This document shows, one piece after another, positions 40,391 through 50,109 of a stretch of DNA of 64,000 bases. Under the pieces are notes generated by a model, which saw only the letters and a list, made by a program, of their open reading frames with translations, was not told where the DNA came from and searched no databases. The stretch lies in the NCBI GenBank assembly GCA_902800625.1, contig CADCFG010000005.1, positions 1 to 64,000 on the forward strand, written 5' to 3'. How positions within the stretch are numbered: position 1 is the first letter of the stretch; each line of letters opens with the position of its first letter. A program made the position numbers and the translations under genes. Source of the stretch: an uncultured Eubacteriales bacterium (GTDB taxonomy: Bacteria > Bacillota > Clostridia > Christensenellales > Aristaeellaceae).

Positions 40391-43300
40391 CTATCTGTAG
40401 TAGTCCACCGCGCCGCGGAACATGCCGTTGTCGTAGTTGCCGGGCACGTTCACGTACAGGGGCACGTCGAAGCCGACGCGCTCGCTGTGGGCCATCTTGC
40501 CGAACACCCGGCCGTCCGGGGACGTGATGCCCTCGATGGCGGCGCAGGAACCGTTGGGGTTGCAGAGGATGTCCATGGTGGGATTGCCCTTCAGGTCGCA
40601 GTACTGGGTGGCCACCTGGCCGCCCGCCATCAGGCGGGCAATCACCTCGTCCGAGGCGATGAACTTGCCCTCGCCGTGGGAGACGGGCGCCACGTGCACG
40701 TCGCCCACGCGGGTGTGCATCAGCCAGGGACTCTTGTTGCTGGCGATCCGGGTGCGCACCAGGCGGGACTGGTGGCGGCCGATGTCGTTGAAGGTCAGCG
40801 TGGTCTCCACGCACTCGTCCGCCTCGCGGATCTCGCCGTAGGGCACCAGGCCCAGCTTGATCAGCGCCTGGAAGCCGTTGCAGATGCCGCCCATCAGGCC
40901 GTCCCGCGCGTTCAGCAGCTCGTGCACCTTGTCCTTGAGCAGCGGGTTGCGGAAGAAGGCCGTGATGAACTTGCCGGAGCCGTCCGGCTCGTCGCCGCCG
41001 GAGAAGCCGCCGGGGATGAATATGATCTGGCTGCGGTCGATGGCCTTGGCGAAGGCCTCCACCGACTCGGCGACCGCCTGGGCCGACAGGTTGCGGATGA
41101 CCATGACCTCCGGCTCGGCCCCGGCCTTGATGAAGGCGCGGGCGGTGTCGTATTCGCAGTTGGTGCCGGGGAACACCGGGATCAGCACCCGGGGCCGGGC
41201 CACCGGCGCAGCGGGCCGCACGCGGTCCTTCGCCTCGAAGCAGCCCACCATGGGTTCCGCGAATTCCTTTTTCACCGTGGCCGGGAACACGCCGTTCAGC
41301 TTGCCCTCGTACAGGGCCTCCAGCTCGTCGGCGGGCACGCTCTGATCCCCCTGGGTGAGCGCCCTGGCCGCGGTGGTGCAGCCGATCACGTCGTCCATGT
41401 TGGCGTCGTCGGCATACTCCACCAGGAAGGAGCCGTACAGCGGCTCAAACAGGTTGGCATTGTCGTCGAACATCACGCCGAAGCCGTTGCCCATGGCCAT
41501 GCGGAAGGCCGCGGAGGCCACGCCGCCCTTGCCCACCGCGTAGGCGGACAGCGCCTCGCCGGAGCGGAGCAGCCGGGTCACCTTGTCAAACAGCGCCTTC
41601 TGGCTGTCCGGGTCGGGGGTGCCGTTGGCCCGGTATTCCGGCTTCAGCCAGCCGATATGGCTGCCGGCCCGCTTGAATTCGCCGGAGATGATGTTCTTCG
41701 CCGGGCACACGCCCACCGCGAAGGACACCAGCGTGGGCGGCACGTGGATGTCCTCGAAGGAGCCGGACATGCTGTCCTTGCCGCCGATGGCCGCCGCGCC
41801 GAAGTCCAGCTGGGCGTCCAGCGCGCCCAGCAGCGCCGACAGGGGCCAGCCCCAGGCGATCTCGCTGTTCATGCGCTGGAAATACTCCTGGAAGGTAAGG
41901 TGGACGTTCTCGGTGCCGTTGCCCGCGGCCACCAGCTTGGCGATGGAATCCACCACGGCCAGGTAAGCGCCGCGATACGGGCTCTTTTCGCTGATGAAGG
42001 GGTCGAAGCCGTAGGCCATCACGCTGGCGGTGTCGCTCTCGCCGCCCTCCACGGGCACGCGGGAGGCCATGGCCTGTATGGGCGTCAGCTGGCGCGCGCC
42101 GCCAAAGGGCATCAGCATGCTGGAGGCGCCGTTGGTGGAGTCAAAGCGCTCGGCCAGGCCCCGCTGGGAGCACAGGTTCAAATCGGAAGCCATCGCCCGC
42201 ATGCCCTCGGCAAAGCCCGCCTTCACGGGGGCGTCCGCCTTGTCCTGTTTGGCCACGGTGACGTCCGTGTGCTTGGGCGCGCCATTGGAATTCAGGAAGT
42301 CCCGGGCGATGTTCACGATGTTCACGCCGTTCCAGTTCATCACCAGCCGGGGCTCGGCGGTGACCTTCGCCACCAGCGTGGACTCCAGGTTCTCGGAATC
42401 TGCCAGCGCCCGGAAGGCGTCCACGTCCTCGGGGGCCAGCACCACGGCCATGCGCTCCTGGGATTCGGAGATGGCCAGCTCCGTGCCGTCCAGGCCCTCG
42501 TACTTTCGGGGCACGGCATTCAGGTCGATGGACAGGCCGTCGGCCAGCTCGCCGATGGCGACGGAAACGCCGCCCGCGCCAAAATCGTTGCAGCGCTTGA
42601 TCATCCTGACGGCCCTGGGGTTGCGGAACAGCCGCTGCAGCTTGCGCTCCTCGGGGGCGTTGCCCTTCTGTACCTCTGCGCCGCAGGTTTCAAGGGATTC
42701 ATGGGTGTGGGCCTTGCTGGAGCCGGTGGCGCCGCCGCAGCCGTCGCGGCCGGTGCGCCCGCCCAGCAGGATCACCACGTCGCCGGGCTGGGGCACCTCG
42801 CGGCGCACCTGGTCCGCCGGGGCCGCGCCCACCACCGCGCCGATCTCCATGCGCTTGGCGGCATAGCCATCGTGATAGATCTCTTCAACCAGTCCAGTGG
42901 CCAGGCCGATCTGGTTGCCATAGCTGGAATAGCCCGCCGCGGCGGTTGTCACCAACTGGCGCTGGGGCAGCTTGCCGGGGATGGTCTGATCCACGCTGCG
43001 GGTGGGATCGGCCGCGCCGGTGACGCGCATGGCCTGGTAGACGTAGCCGCGCCCGGACAGCGGGTCGCGGATCGCGCCGCCGATGCAGGTGGCCGCGCCG
43101 CCGAAGGGCTCGATCTCGGTGGGATGGTTGTGGGTCTCGTTCTTGAACAGCAGAAGCCACTTCTGCTGTTCACCGTGCACGTCCACGTCCATTTTGATGG
43201 TGCAGGCGTTGATCTCCTCGCTCTCGTCCAGGTCAGTCAGGACGCCCTTTTCCTTTAAATACTTCGCGCCGATGGTGGCGATGTCCATCAGGCAGACGGG

Positions 43301-44077
43301 CTTGGTGCGGTTCAGCTCGCCGCGCACGGCCAGGTAGCGCTTATAGGCAGCTTCGACGTCCTGGTCCTCGAAAGTCACGTCGCCCAGCTCCGTCAGGAAC
43401 GTGGTGTGGCGGCAGTGATCGGACCAGTAGGTGTCGATCATGCGGATCTCGGTGAGCGTGGGGTCGCGGTGCTCGCCCTTGAAATAGGTCTGGCAGAAGG
43501 CGATGTCCGCCGCGTCCATGGCCAGGCCGTACTGCCGGATGAAGCCGTTGAGCTGGTCCGGGGTGTAGTCGATGAAGCCGGTCATGGTCTCGACCGTGGT
43601 GGGGATGGCGTAGGCGGTCTTGAGGGTGGCCACCTCGTCCAGGGACGCCTCGCGGCGCTCCACCGGGTTGATAACATGCTTCTTCACGGCCTCGATGTCA
43701 GCCGCGCTCAGGCTGCCCGCCAGGATGTACACCGTGGCGGTACGCACGTCCGGGCGCTCCACCTGCTGGAGCAGCTGGATGCACTGGGCCGCGGAATCCG
43801 CCCGCTGGTCGAACTGGCCGGGCAGGTACTCCGCCGCGAAGATCACGCCGGTGTACTCCGGCAGCGCGTAGGTCACATTGTCCACCATCGGCTCGGAAAA
43901 CACGTTGCTGACGGCCTTTTCAAACAGGGCCTCGTCGATGTTTTCCACGTCGTAGCGATTCAGGATGCGCACGCCCTCCAGGCCCTCGATACCCAGGAAG
44001 GACTTCAGCTCCTCGTACAGCGCGGCGGCCTCGTGGTCGAAGCCCGGCTTCTTTTCTGCGTATACGCGATAGACCAT
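40391..44077 (-). CDS. purL: Phosphoribosylformylglycinamidine synthase, single chain
   Basis: 1228 residues, the large fused FGAM synthase found in Clostridium and Streptococcus. It makes FGAM from FGAR, glutamine and ATP. N-terminal PurS-like part; synthetase half with TYWSDHCRHTTFLTELG and FKNETHNHPTEIEPFGGAATCIGGAIRDPLSG; second half with GGKDSMSGSFED. C-terminal glutaminase: GTNCEYDTARAF, nucleophile Cys in GGICNGFQALIKLG, and HGEGKF. Last gene of the purine operon, 1 nt after purD. Confidence 0.97.
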   Translation of the reverse strand: MVYRVYAEKKPGFDHEAAALYEELKSFLGIEGLEGVRILNRYDVENIDEALFEKAVSNVFSEPMVDNVTYALPEYTGVIFAAEYLPGQFDQRADSAAQCIQLLQQVERPDVRTATVYILAGSLSAADIEAVKKHVINPVERREASLDEVATLKTAYAIPTTVETMTGFIDYTPDQLNGFIRQYGLAMDAADIAFCQTYFKGEHRDPTLTEIRMIDTYWSDHCRHTTFLTELGDVTFEDQDVEAAYKRYLAVRGELNRTKPVCLMDIATIGAKYLKEKGVLTDLDESEEINACTIKMDVDVHGEQQKWLLLFKNETHNHPTEIEPFGGAATCIGGAIRDPLSGRGYVYQAMRVTGAADPTRSVDQTIPGKLPQRQLVTTAAAGYSSYGNQIGLATGLVEEIYHDGYAAKRMEIGAVVGAAPADQVRREVPQPGDVVILLGGRTGRDGCGGATGSSKAHTHESLETCGAEVQKGNAPEERKLQRLFRNPRAVRMIKRCNDFGAGGVSVAIGELADGLSIDLNAVPRKYEGLDGTELAISESQERMAVVLAPEDVDAFRALADSENLESTLVAKVTAEPRLVMNWNGVNIVNIARDFLNSNGAPKHTDVTVAKQDKADAPVKAGFAEGMRAMASDLNLCSQRGLAERFDSTNGASSMLMPFGGARQLTPIQAMASRVPVEGGESDTASVMAYGFDPFISEKSPYRGAYLAVVDSIAKLVAAGNGTENVHLTFQEYFQRMNSEIAWGWPLSALLGALDAQLDFGAAAIGGKDSMSGSFEDIHVPPTLVSFAVGVCPAKNIISGEFKRAGSHIGWLKPEYRANGTPDPDSQKALFDKVTRLLRSGEALSAYAVGKGGVASAAFRMAMGNGFGVMFDDNANLFEPLYGSFLVEYADDANMDDVIGCTTAARALTQGDQSVPADELEALYEGKLNGVFPATVKKEFAEPMVGCFEAKDRVRPAAPVARPRVLIPVFPGTNCEYDTARAFIKAGAEPEVMVIRNLSAQAVAESVEAFAKAIDRSQIIFIPGGFSGGDEPDGSGKFITAFFRNPLLKDKVHELLNARDGLMGGICNGFQALIKLGLVPYGEIREADECVETTLTFNDIGRHQSRLVRTRIASNKSPWLMHTRVGDVHVAPVSHGEGKFIASDEVIARLMAGGQVATQYCDLKGNPTMDILCNPNGSCAAIEGITSPDGRVFGKMAHSERVGFDVPLYVNVPGNYDNGMFRGAVDYYR

Positions 44078-44078
44078 G

Positions 44079-45362
44079 TCAGTTCTTCTCCTTCTTCAAA
44101 ATCCCCAGCGCCCGCTGGCCAATGTCCCGGCGCAGGATCATGCCGTCCCACTTCACCTGGTTGGCGGCGGCATAGGCCTTTTCGATGGCGGTGGGCAGGT
44201 CGTCCGCCGTGCAGGAAATGCCCAGCACGCGGCCGCCGGCGGTGATGAGGTTGTCGTCCTCGTCCAGGGCGGTGCCGCTGTGGTAAACCTGGGCCATGGC
44301 CTCGGCGTTGCCCAGGTCGATGGCCTTGCCCTTTTCATACTTGCCGGGATAGCCGCCGGAGGCCAGCATCACGCAGCAGGCCGCGCCGTCCGAGAACTCC
44401 ACGGGGGTATCCGCCAAGGTCCCGTTCTCCACGGCCAGCATGATGGTGAGCAGGTCGCTCTTGAGAAGCGGCAGCACCACCTGGGTCTCCGGGTCGCCGA
44501 AGCGGCAGTTATACTCGATCACCTTCGGACCGTCTTTCGTCACCATCAGCCCGAAGTACAGGCAGCCCTTGAAGGGGCAGCCCTCCGCGTTCATGGCCTG
44601 GATGGTGGGCAGGAAGATCTCCTGCATGCAGCGCTCGGCCACTTCCGGGGTATAACAGGGGTTCGGCGCGATGGTGCCCATGCCGCCGGTGTTGGGGCCG
44701 ACGTCGCCGTCCCCCACCCGCTTGTGGTCCATGCTGGACACCATGGGCTTCACCACGTGGCCGTCCGTGAAGGCCAGCACGGAAACCTCCGGGCCCTCCA
44801 GGAACTCCTCCACCACGATGCGGCTGCCGGACGCGCCGAACGCGCCGTCGATCATCGCCGACTTCACGGCGGCCTCGGCCTCTTCGCGGGTAAAGGCGAT
44901 CACCACGCCCTTGCCCAGGGCCAGGCCGTCCGCCTTCACCACCACCGGGATGGGGCAGGTCTTTACGTACTCCAGCGCCTTATCCGCGTTGTCAAACACC
45001 TCGTAGGCGGCGGTGGGGATGTGATACTTCTTCATCAGGTCCTTCGAGAACACCTTGCTGGCCTCGATGCGGGCAGCCGCGGCCTCCGGGCCAAAGCACT
45101 TCACGCCCAGCGCGTGCAGCCGGTCCACGCAGCCCAGGGCCAGCGGGTCGTCCGGGGCCACCACGGCGAAGTCCACCGGGTTCTGGCGCACATAACTGAC
45201 GATGCCGTCGATGTCCGTGGCCTTCACGGGCACGCAGCGGGCGTCCCGGGCGATGCCGGCGTTGCCGGGCAGGCAGGTGATCTCCGCCACCTGGGGGTTC
45301 TCCTTCAGCTTCTTGATGATGGCGTGCTCGCGCCCGCCGCCGCCGACGACCAGTATCTTCAT
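44079..45362 (-). CDS. purD: Phosphoribosylamine-glycine ligase
   Basis: 427 residues, ATP-grasp enzyme joining phosphoribosylamine and glycine to GAR. MKILVVGGGGREHAIIKKLKENP, FGPEAAAARIEASKVFSKDLMKKY, VVKADGLALGKGVVIAF, the conserved HKRVGDGDVGPNTGGMGTIAPNP and EYNCRFGDPETQVVLPLL. The start overlaps the stop of the P-loop kinase gene by 4 nt. Confidence 0.97.
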   Translation of the reverse strand: MKILVVGGGGREHAIIKKLKENPQVAEITCLPGNAGIARDARCVPVKATDIDGIVSYVRQNPVDFAVVAPDDPLALGCVDRLHALGVKCFGPEAAAARIEASKVFSKDLMKKYHIPTAAYEVFDNADKALEYVKTCPIPVVVKADGLALGKGVVIAFTREEAEAAVKSAMIDGAFGASGSRIVVEEFLEGPEVSVLAFTDGHVVKPMVSSMDHKRVGDGDVGPNTGGMGTIAPNPCYTPEVAERCMQEIFLPTIQAMNAEGCPFKGCLYFGLMVTKDGPKVIEYNCRFGDPETQVVLPLLKSDLLTIMLAVENGTLADTPVEFSDGAACCVMLASGGYPGKYEKGKAIDLGNAEAMAQVYHSGTALDEDDNLITAGGRVLGISCTADDLPTAIEKAYAAANQVKWDGMILRRDIGQRALGILKKEKN

Positions 45363-46030
45363 GTTTCATCCTCCACAAGCGCAAAGTGTCTTTCCAACAG
45401 GTGAAGCGTCTCCTCCGGCGTGCGGGCGTCGTCCCGCTTCAACACGAAGAAGCCGCTGTCTTCCAGTCTCCGATAGTTTTCCGGGCTGTTGATCCGCTCA
45501 AGCACGGCGCGATAGTTCTCCATCGTCGCCTGCGGATCCTCGGCCTCCATGATCTTCTGATAGATAAACTGCTTTTCCGCGTCCTCCCGCTCGAAGAAGC
45601 GGGCCGCAGACACCGCCGGGTCGGCCAGCATCACCGCCACATGGCGCCAATCAGAAATCTCATGCAGCGCCTCCGGGGAAAACTGGGTGTCCACGAACAC
45701 CCTCTTCCCGCCCTCGGTGCGGCGGATCAACTCGATCAGCTCCAGCCCCTGGTTCTCCGATGCGCAGCCGTAGAGCCACGCCTCGTACTGCTCCGGGGTG
45801 CGGCTGACAAACTCCTGCCAGCCGGACATGGTCTGGAAATAGCACAGGTTCGGCTGGTGCTGGGGGTCGATCAGGCCAAACAGCGCCTCGGTGTAGTTCT
45901 CCCGGCACCAGACACCGCCGTGCTTCTCCGCCAGCATGCGCACCATGGTGGACTTGCCGGCGTAGGCCGTGCCGGTGATGAAGTAGACGTTTTCAAACAG
46001 TCGGCGCAGCAGATTGCTTCCAATATTCAT
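45359..46030 (-). CDS. P-loop nucleotide kinase-like protein inside the purine operon
   Basis: 223 residues. P-loop NVYFITGTAYAGKSTMVRMLAEKHGG (GxxxxGKST); RVFVDTQFSPEALHEI could carry the acidic strand; RFFEREDAEKQFIYQKI looks like an adenylate/shikimate-kinase lid. No known purine step is missing that this would fill. It overlaps purD by 4 nt, so its dosage is tied to the pathway. It may phosphorylate a nucleoside or small molecule, or be a regulatory ATPase. The name of the family is not known to me. Confidence 0.75.
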   Translation of the reverse strand: MNIGSNLLRRLFENVYFITGTAYAGKSTMVRMLAEKHGGVWCRENYTEALFGLIDPQHQPNLCYFQTMSGWQEFVSRTPEQYEAWLYGCASENQGLELIELIRRTEGGKRVFVDTQFSPEALHEISDWRHVAVMLADPAVSAARFFEREDAEKQFIYQKIMEAEDPQATMENYRAVLERINSPENYRRLEDSGFFVLKRDDARTPEETLHLLERHFALVEDET

Positions 46031-46156
46031 GGTTCACTTAACCGGGCTTTCAAAGACCGGCTTCTCAGCCTCTCACCGACCGCACCGACGTCCCTTCGTC
46101 GTCACAGCCGGGAATACGGGGCCGAAAGGCCGCGCTTTGAAAGCCCGGGACCAGGC

Positions 46157-46310
46157 AAGGAGTTTGGAGTGTGGAGTTGAAAATGCCAGGAACGGGTCAG
46201 TCCATGGCAAATGCCGCATCAAACGCCCGAACGCGGGGGCAAAAGCCCGGCACAGTCCAGAGAAAGCGGCGTGGCAAATCTTGACGCCACACCCCACTCT
46301 CCACACTCAA
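46157..46310. repeat. Inverted-repeat element between two operon genes
   Basis: Near-inverted ends (GGAGTTTGGAGTGTGGAGTTG and CCACTCTCCACACTCAACGCTC) frame about 150 nt without a gene. Similar short inverted elements with GGAGTGTGGAG are common in Clostridia. It fills the 288-nt gap between the AICAR transformylase and kinase genes of the purine operon; the rest of that gap (46031-46156) shows nothing. Confidence 0.65.
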
Positions 46311-46318
46311 CGCTCAAA

Positions 46319-47578
46319 TCAATGGTGGAACAGTCGGATGCCCGTGAAGGCCATGGCGATGCCGTACTCGTTGCACTTCTCGATCACCAGGTCGTCGCGG
46401 ATGGAGCCGCCGGGCTCGGCGATACAGGTGACGCCGCTGCGGTGGGCGCGCTCGATGTTGTCGCTGAAGGGGAAGAAGGCGTCGCTGCCCAGGGCCACGT
46501 CTGTGACGGTGTCCAGGTAGGCGCGCTTTTCCTCGCGGGTCAGGGGTTCGGGGCGCTCGGTGAACAGGCGCTGCCAATTGCCCTCGCCCAGCACGTCCTC
46601 CCAGTCCTCGGAGATGTACACGTCGATGGCGTTGTCCCGGTCGGGGCGACCAAGGTCCGGCTTGAAGGGCAGGTTCAACACCTTCTCGTGCTGGCGCAGG
46701 TGCCAGTTGTCGGCCTTGCCGCCCGCCAGCCGGGTGCAGTGGATGCGGCTCTGCTGGCCAGCGCCCACGCCGATGGCCTGGCCGTCCTTCACGTAGCAGA
46801 CGGAGTTGGACTGGGTGTACTTCAGGGTGATCAGGGCGATGAGCAGGTCCCGCTTCTGGGCTTCAGTGAGGGTCTTGTTGGCGGTGACGATGTTGGAAAT
46901 CATCTCGTTGTTGATCTCCAGCGCCTGGCGGCCCTGCTCGAAGGTGATGCCGAACACCTGCTTGCGCTCGATCTCCTCGGGCACGTAGTCGGGGTCGATC
47001 TTGATGATGTTGTAGCCGCCCTTGCGCTTCTCCTTCAGGATGGCCAGCGCCTCGTCGGTGTAGCCGGGGGCGATGACGCCGTCGGACACCTCGTGGCGGA
47101 TCAGCTGGGCGGTGGGCACGTCGCACACGTCGGACAGGGCGATGAAGTCGCCGAAGGAAGACATACGGTCCGCGCCGCGGGCCCGGGCATAGGCGCAGGC
47201 CAGCGGGGAGAGCTCCATGTCCATGGGCACGAAGTAGATCCGGCGCAGCACGTCCGTCAGCGGGTTGCCAATGGCCGCGCCCGCGGGGCTGACGTGCTTG
47301 AAGGAGGCCGCGGCGGGCATGCCGGTGGCCTTCTTCAGCTCGCAGACCAGCTGCCAGCTGTTCAGCGCGTCCAGGAAGTTGATATAGCCGGGGCGGCCGT
47401 TAACCACCTCGAGGGGCAGCTCGCCCGAGTGGGAATACGAAGTATTCCCGGTTTCGCCCTCAGGGCGAAACTGATTCTGGCGATTCGGAGAATCGACAGG
47501 ATCACTTTTCTCCATGTAGATGCGGGAAGGCTTCTGGTTCGGGTTGCAGCCGTATTTCAACTGGATCTCGTGGGACAT
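46319..47578 (-). CDS. purH: AICAR formyltransferase, stand-alone PurH C-domain type
   Basis: 419 residues, formylates AICAR using 10-formyl-THF. MSHEIQLKYGCNPNQKPSRIYME, ELPLEVVNGRPGYINFLDALNSWQLV, AAASFKHVSPAGAA (Lys-His catalytic pair), YTQSNSVCYVKDGQAIGVGAGQQSRIHCT and GSDAFFPFSDNI. It lacks the N-terminal IMP cyclohydrolase domain of classical PurH; that step is provided by the PurO-like gene before it. Codons 22-49 are an extra 28-residue insert, not expected in the family, encoded by a palindromic element (47426-47509) that keeps the frame. The catalytic core is otherwise complete. Confidence 0.93.
   Translation of the reverse strand: MSHEIQLKYGCNPNQKPSRIYMEKSDPVDSPNRQNQFRPEGETGNTSYSHSGELPLEVVNGRPGYINFLDALNSWQLVCELKKATGMPAAASFKHVSPAGAAIGNPLTDVLRRIYFVPMDMELSPLACAYARARGADRMSSFGDFIALSDVCDVPTAQLIRHEVSDGVIAPGYTDEALAILKEKRKGGYNIIKIDPDYVPEEIERKQVFGITFEQGRQALEINNEMISNIVTANKTLTEAQKRDLLIALITLKYTQSNSVCYVKDGQAIGVGAGQQSRIHCTRLAGGKADNWHLRQHEKVLNLPFKPDLGRPDRDNAIDVYISEDWEDVLGEGNWQRLFTERPEPLTREEKRAYLDTVTDVALGSDAFFPFSDNIERAHRSGVTCIAEPGGSIRDDLVIEKCNEYGIAMAFTGIRLFHH
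47426..47509 (-). repeat. 84-nt palindromic element inserted in frame in purH
   Basis: Three consecutive hairpins: GGGAATAC-GAA-GTATTCCC (47431-47449), TTTCGCCC-TCA-GGGCGAAA (47452-47470) and GATTCT-N10-AGAATC (47473-47494). It lies between codons for IYME and GELPLEV, which are adjacent in relatives as I recall them. Length 84 nt, so 28 sense codons and no stop. Confidence 0.75.
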
Positions 47579-47594
47579 GGTGATCTTCCTCCCG

Positions 47595-48308
47595 TTACTT
47601 ATTGGCGTTGATGATGCAGGTATCCGTCTCGCCCGTGGCCAGATCCCGGGTGCAGGTCCACAGCGACACGCGGTTGTCGGCGTTCAGGCCGGCCCAGACG
47701 GCTTCGGCCAGCGCGGCGGCGTCCTCGTCGCCCAGGGACACGGTCTCCGGGTCGCCGGTGAAGGACGGGATGGGGCTGCCGTCGGACAGGTAGGTGTGCA
47801 GGAAATAACCCTTCCCCGCCTCCACCTTCTCCATCTCCCAGAACACCCGGTGGCAGCAGCTGCCCTGGGCGTCGCCGGCGCGGAGGATGGCCATGTCGAG
47901 GCTGAAATCGCCCTCGTCAAAGGTGGCCATGGCGCTGACGCGGGGCGTGAAGTTGGGGGCGTCCGGCTCAAACTCACGGGTGCGCAGGGCGTCGGCGAAG
48001 GTGGAATCCTTGGCCACGTAGTCCCGGATGGTGTCGGTCTGGTCGCCGTTGGTGACGATCACCTTGTTGTCGATCACCCGCACGGGGTGGTAGATGATCA
48101 GGCTGGGATCCACCATCTTGGAGGGATCGAAGGCCTCGGTACGGATGCCGTCCGGCTCCGCGGTGAACACGCGGTTGCGGCTGTTCACGCTGCGGCCCAT
48201 GATGAAGTAGGCCATCATGGCGCGCTTTCCGTCCGCGCTCTTGCCCACGATGATACCGCGACCGGGATAGGTGGTGGCGCCGACGGCGCTCTGTGCTGTC
48301 TGAATCAT
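47595..48308 (-). CDS. purO: IMP cyclohydrolase, PurO-like
   Basis: 237 residues from ATG 48308, overlapping the purN stop by 4 nt (ATGA). Family IMP_cyclohyd (archaeal-type PurO): YPGRGIIVGKSADGKRAMMAYFIMGRSVNSRNRVF, DPSLIIYHPVRVIDNKVIVTNGDQTDTI and TREFEPDAPNFTPRVSAM. It closes FAICAR to IMP, replacing the N-domain of bifunctional PurH. The symbol follows the archaeal name. Confidence 0.92.
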   Translation of the reverse strand: MIQTAQSAVGATTYPGRGIIVGKSADGKRAMMAYFIMGRSVNSRNRVFTAEPDGIRTEAFDPSKMVDPSLIIYHPVRVIDNKVIVTNGDQTDTIRDYVAKDSTFADALRTREFEPDAPNFTPRVSAMATFDEGDFSLDMAILRAGDAQGSCCHRVFWEMEKVEAGKGYFLHTYLSDGSPIPSFTGDPETVSLGDEDAAALAEAVWAGLNADNRVSLWTCTRDLATGETDTCIINANK

Positions 48309-48922
48309 AAAGGAGCCTCCTTGTGGTCCAATATTTCTTTTGCAACGCTCTCCGCCGCCCGGGGAAGCAGGATCCATTCCGCCTGCTCCATCACGCGGCG
48401 CTGCAGGGTCTCGGGGGTGTCACCGGGGAGGATGTCCACGGCCTTCTGGGCGATGATCCGCCCGCCGTCGGGAATCTCGTTCACGTAGTGCACCGTCGCG
48501 CCGGTCACCTTCACGCCGTAGTCCAGCGCGGCCCGGTGCACCCTGAGGCCGTAGAAGCCCTCGCCGCAGAAGGAGGGGATCAGCGCCGGATGCACGTTGA
48601 TGATCCGCTCGGGGTAGTGCCTGACGAAGTCGGCGGACAGTATGGCCATGAACCCGGCCAGGATCAGCATTTCTATGTCGTTTTCCCGGAGGATCTGAAG
48701 CAGCCGCGCCTCGAAGTCGGGCCTCGGCTCGCCCTTTTCCCGCACGCAGACCGCCGCGGGGATGCCCGCCTGCGCCGCGCGCTGAAGGGCATAGGCCCCG
48801 GCATTGTTGGACACCACCAGGGACAGCTCCCCGTGGGGGATCTCGCCCCGGCCGGCGGCGTCGATCAGCGCCTGGAGATTGGTGCCCCCGCCGGACACCA
48901 GCACCGCAATGCGCGTCTTCAT
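48305..48922 (-). CDS. purN: GAR transformylase
   Basis: 205 residues from ATG 48922, overlapping purM by 4 nt. It transfers formyl from 10-formyl-THF to [49 protein letters not shown], then catalytic Asn/His in [18 protein letters not shown], and [19 protein letters not shown] with the conserved Asp. Complete. Confidence 0.96.
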   Translation of the reverse strand: MKTRIAVLVSGGGTNLQALIDAAGRGEIPHGELSLVVSNNAGAYALQRAAQAGIPAAVCVREKGEPRPDFEARLLQILRENDIEMLILAGFMAILSADFVRHYPERIINVHPALIPSFCGEGFYGLRVHRAALDYGVKVTGATVHYVNEIPDGGRIIAQKAVDILPGDTPETLQRRVMEQAEWILLPRAAESVAKEILDHKEAPL

Positions 48923-49962
48923 CCCAGCGCCACCCGTTCCTCTCCGGGCACGATCTCGCCGATGATTCTCGCGTCCTCGCCGCAATCCTTCAGCACGCGC
49001 ACGGCCTCGTCCGCGTCCTCGGCGGCCACGGTCAGGCACATGCCGATGCCCATGTTGAATGTGTTGTACATGTCCCGCATGGGGATGCGGCCCGCCGTGG
49101 CGATGCGCTCGAACAGCGGCTGCGGGCCGATCTGCTGCAGGTCGATGCAGGCGGTCAGGCCCTCGGGCAGGCTGCGCGGGATGTTCTCATAGAAGCCGCC
49201 TCCGGTGATGTGGCTCACGGCCTTCACGGTCAGGGTCTCGGCCAGCCTCAGCACCGGCTTCACATAGATGCGGGTGGGCTCCAGCAGCGCCTCGCCCAGG
49301 GTCCTGCCCAGATCGTCGCAGTAGAAGTCCAGGCCGCCGTTTTCCACGTCGAACACCTTGCGCACCAGCGAAAAGCCGTTGCTGTGCACGCCGGAGGAGG
49401 GCAGGCCGATCAGCGCGTCCCCCGCCTTCACGGAAGCGGGATCGAAGATCTTTGCCTTGTCCACCACACCCACGGAGAAGCCGGCCAGGTCGTACTCGTT
49501 CACGGGATAGAAGCCGGGCATCTCGGCAGTCTCGCCGCCGATCAGCGCGCAGCCCGCCTGGACGCAGCCCTCGGCCACGCCGGACACGATGCTGGCGATC
49601 TTCTCCGGCACGTTCTTGCCGCAGGCGATGTAGTCCAGGAACGTGAGGGGCCTGGCGCCGCAGCACACGATGTCGTTGACGCACATGGCCACGCAGTCGA
49701 TGCCCACGGTATCGTGCTTGTCCATCAGGAAGGCCAGCTTCAGCTTGGTGCCCACGCCGTCGGTGCCGCTGACCAGCACGGGCCGGGTCAGCCCGGTCAT
49801 GTCCAGCTCAAACAGCCCGCCGAAGCCGCCGATGCCGCTGACCACGCCGGGGATGTTCGTCCGGGCGATGTGCCGCTTCATCAGCTCCACGGCCCTGTAG
49901 CCCGCGGTGATGTCCACGCCCGCCGCGGCGTAACTCTCGGATCTTGAAATGTTGTTCGCCAT
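48919..49962 (-). CDS. purM: Phosphoribosylformylglycinamidine cyclo-ligase
   Basis: 347 residues; makes AIR from FGAM and [87 protein letters not shown] and [13 protein letters not shown] are all conserved. Follows purF after a 147-nt gap that holds an inverted-repeat element. Confidence 0.97.
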   Translation of the reverse strand: MANNISRSESYAAAGVDITAGYRAVELMKRHIARTNIPGVVSGIGGFGGLFELDMTGLTRPVLVSGTDGVGTKLKLAFLMDKHDTVGIDCVAMCVNDIVCCGARPLTFLDYIACGKNVPEKIASIVSGVAEGCVQAGCALIGGETAEMPGFYPVNEYDLAGFSVGVVDKAKIFDPASVKAGDALIGLPSSGVHSNGFSLVRKVFDVENGGLDFYCDDLGRTLGEALLEPTRIYVKPVLRLAETLTVKAVSHITGGGFYENIPRSLPEGLTACIDLQQIGPQPLFERIATAGRIPMRDMYNTFNMGIGMCLTVAAEDADEAVRVLKDCGEDARIIGEIVPGEERVALG

Positions 49963-49980
49963 GCGAAACCTCCGAAGTTT

Positions 49981-50109
49981 AATTGGGAATTAGGAATGAG
50001 AAATGAGGAATTGTGGAAGAAATTCTTTCGGATTTCATTGATTCAATCAAACAAATCCGAAAGGATTTGCTCATTCATTCCTCATTCCTCACTCCTCATT
50101 CCTCATTAT
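49981..50109. repeat. Inverted-repeat element between purF and purM
   Basis: AGGAATGAGAAATGAGGAAT at the left is answered by ATTCCTCATTCCTCACTCCT at the right; the centre CTTTCGGATTT/AAATCCGAAAG pairs too, so the ~120-nt transcript can fold into one long hairpin. It sits inside the operon and may affect mRNA stability between purF and purM. Confidence 0.75.
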
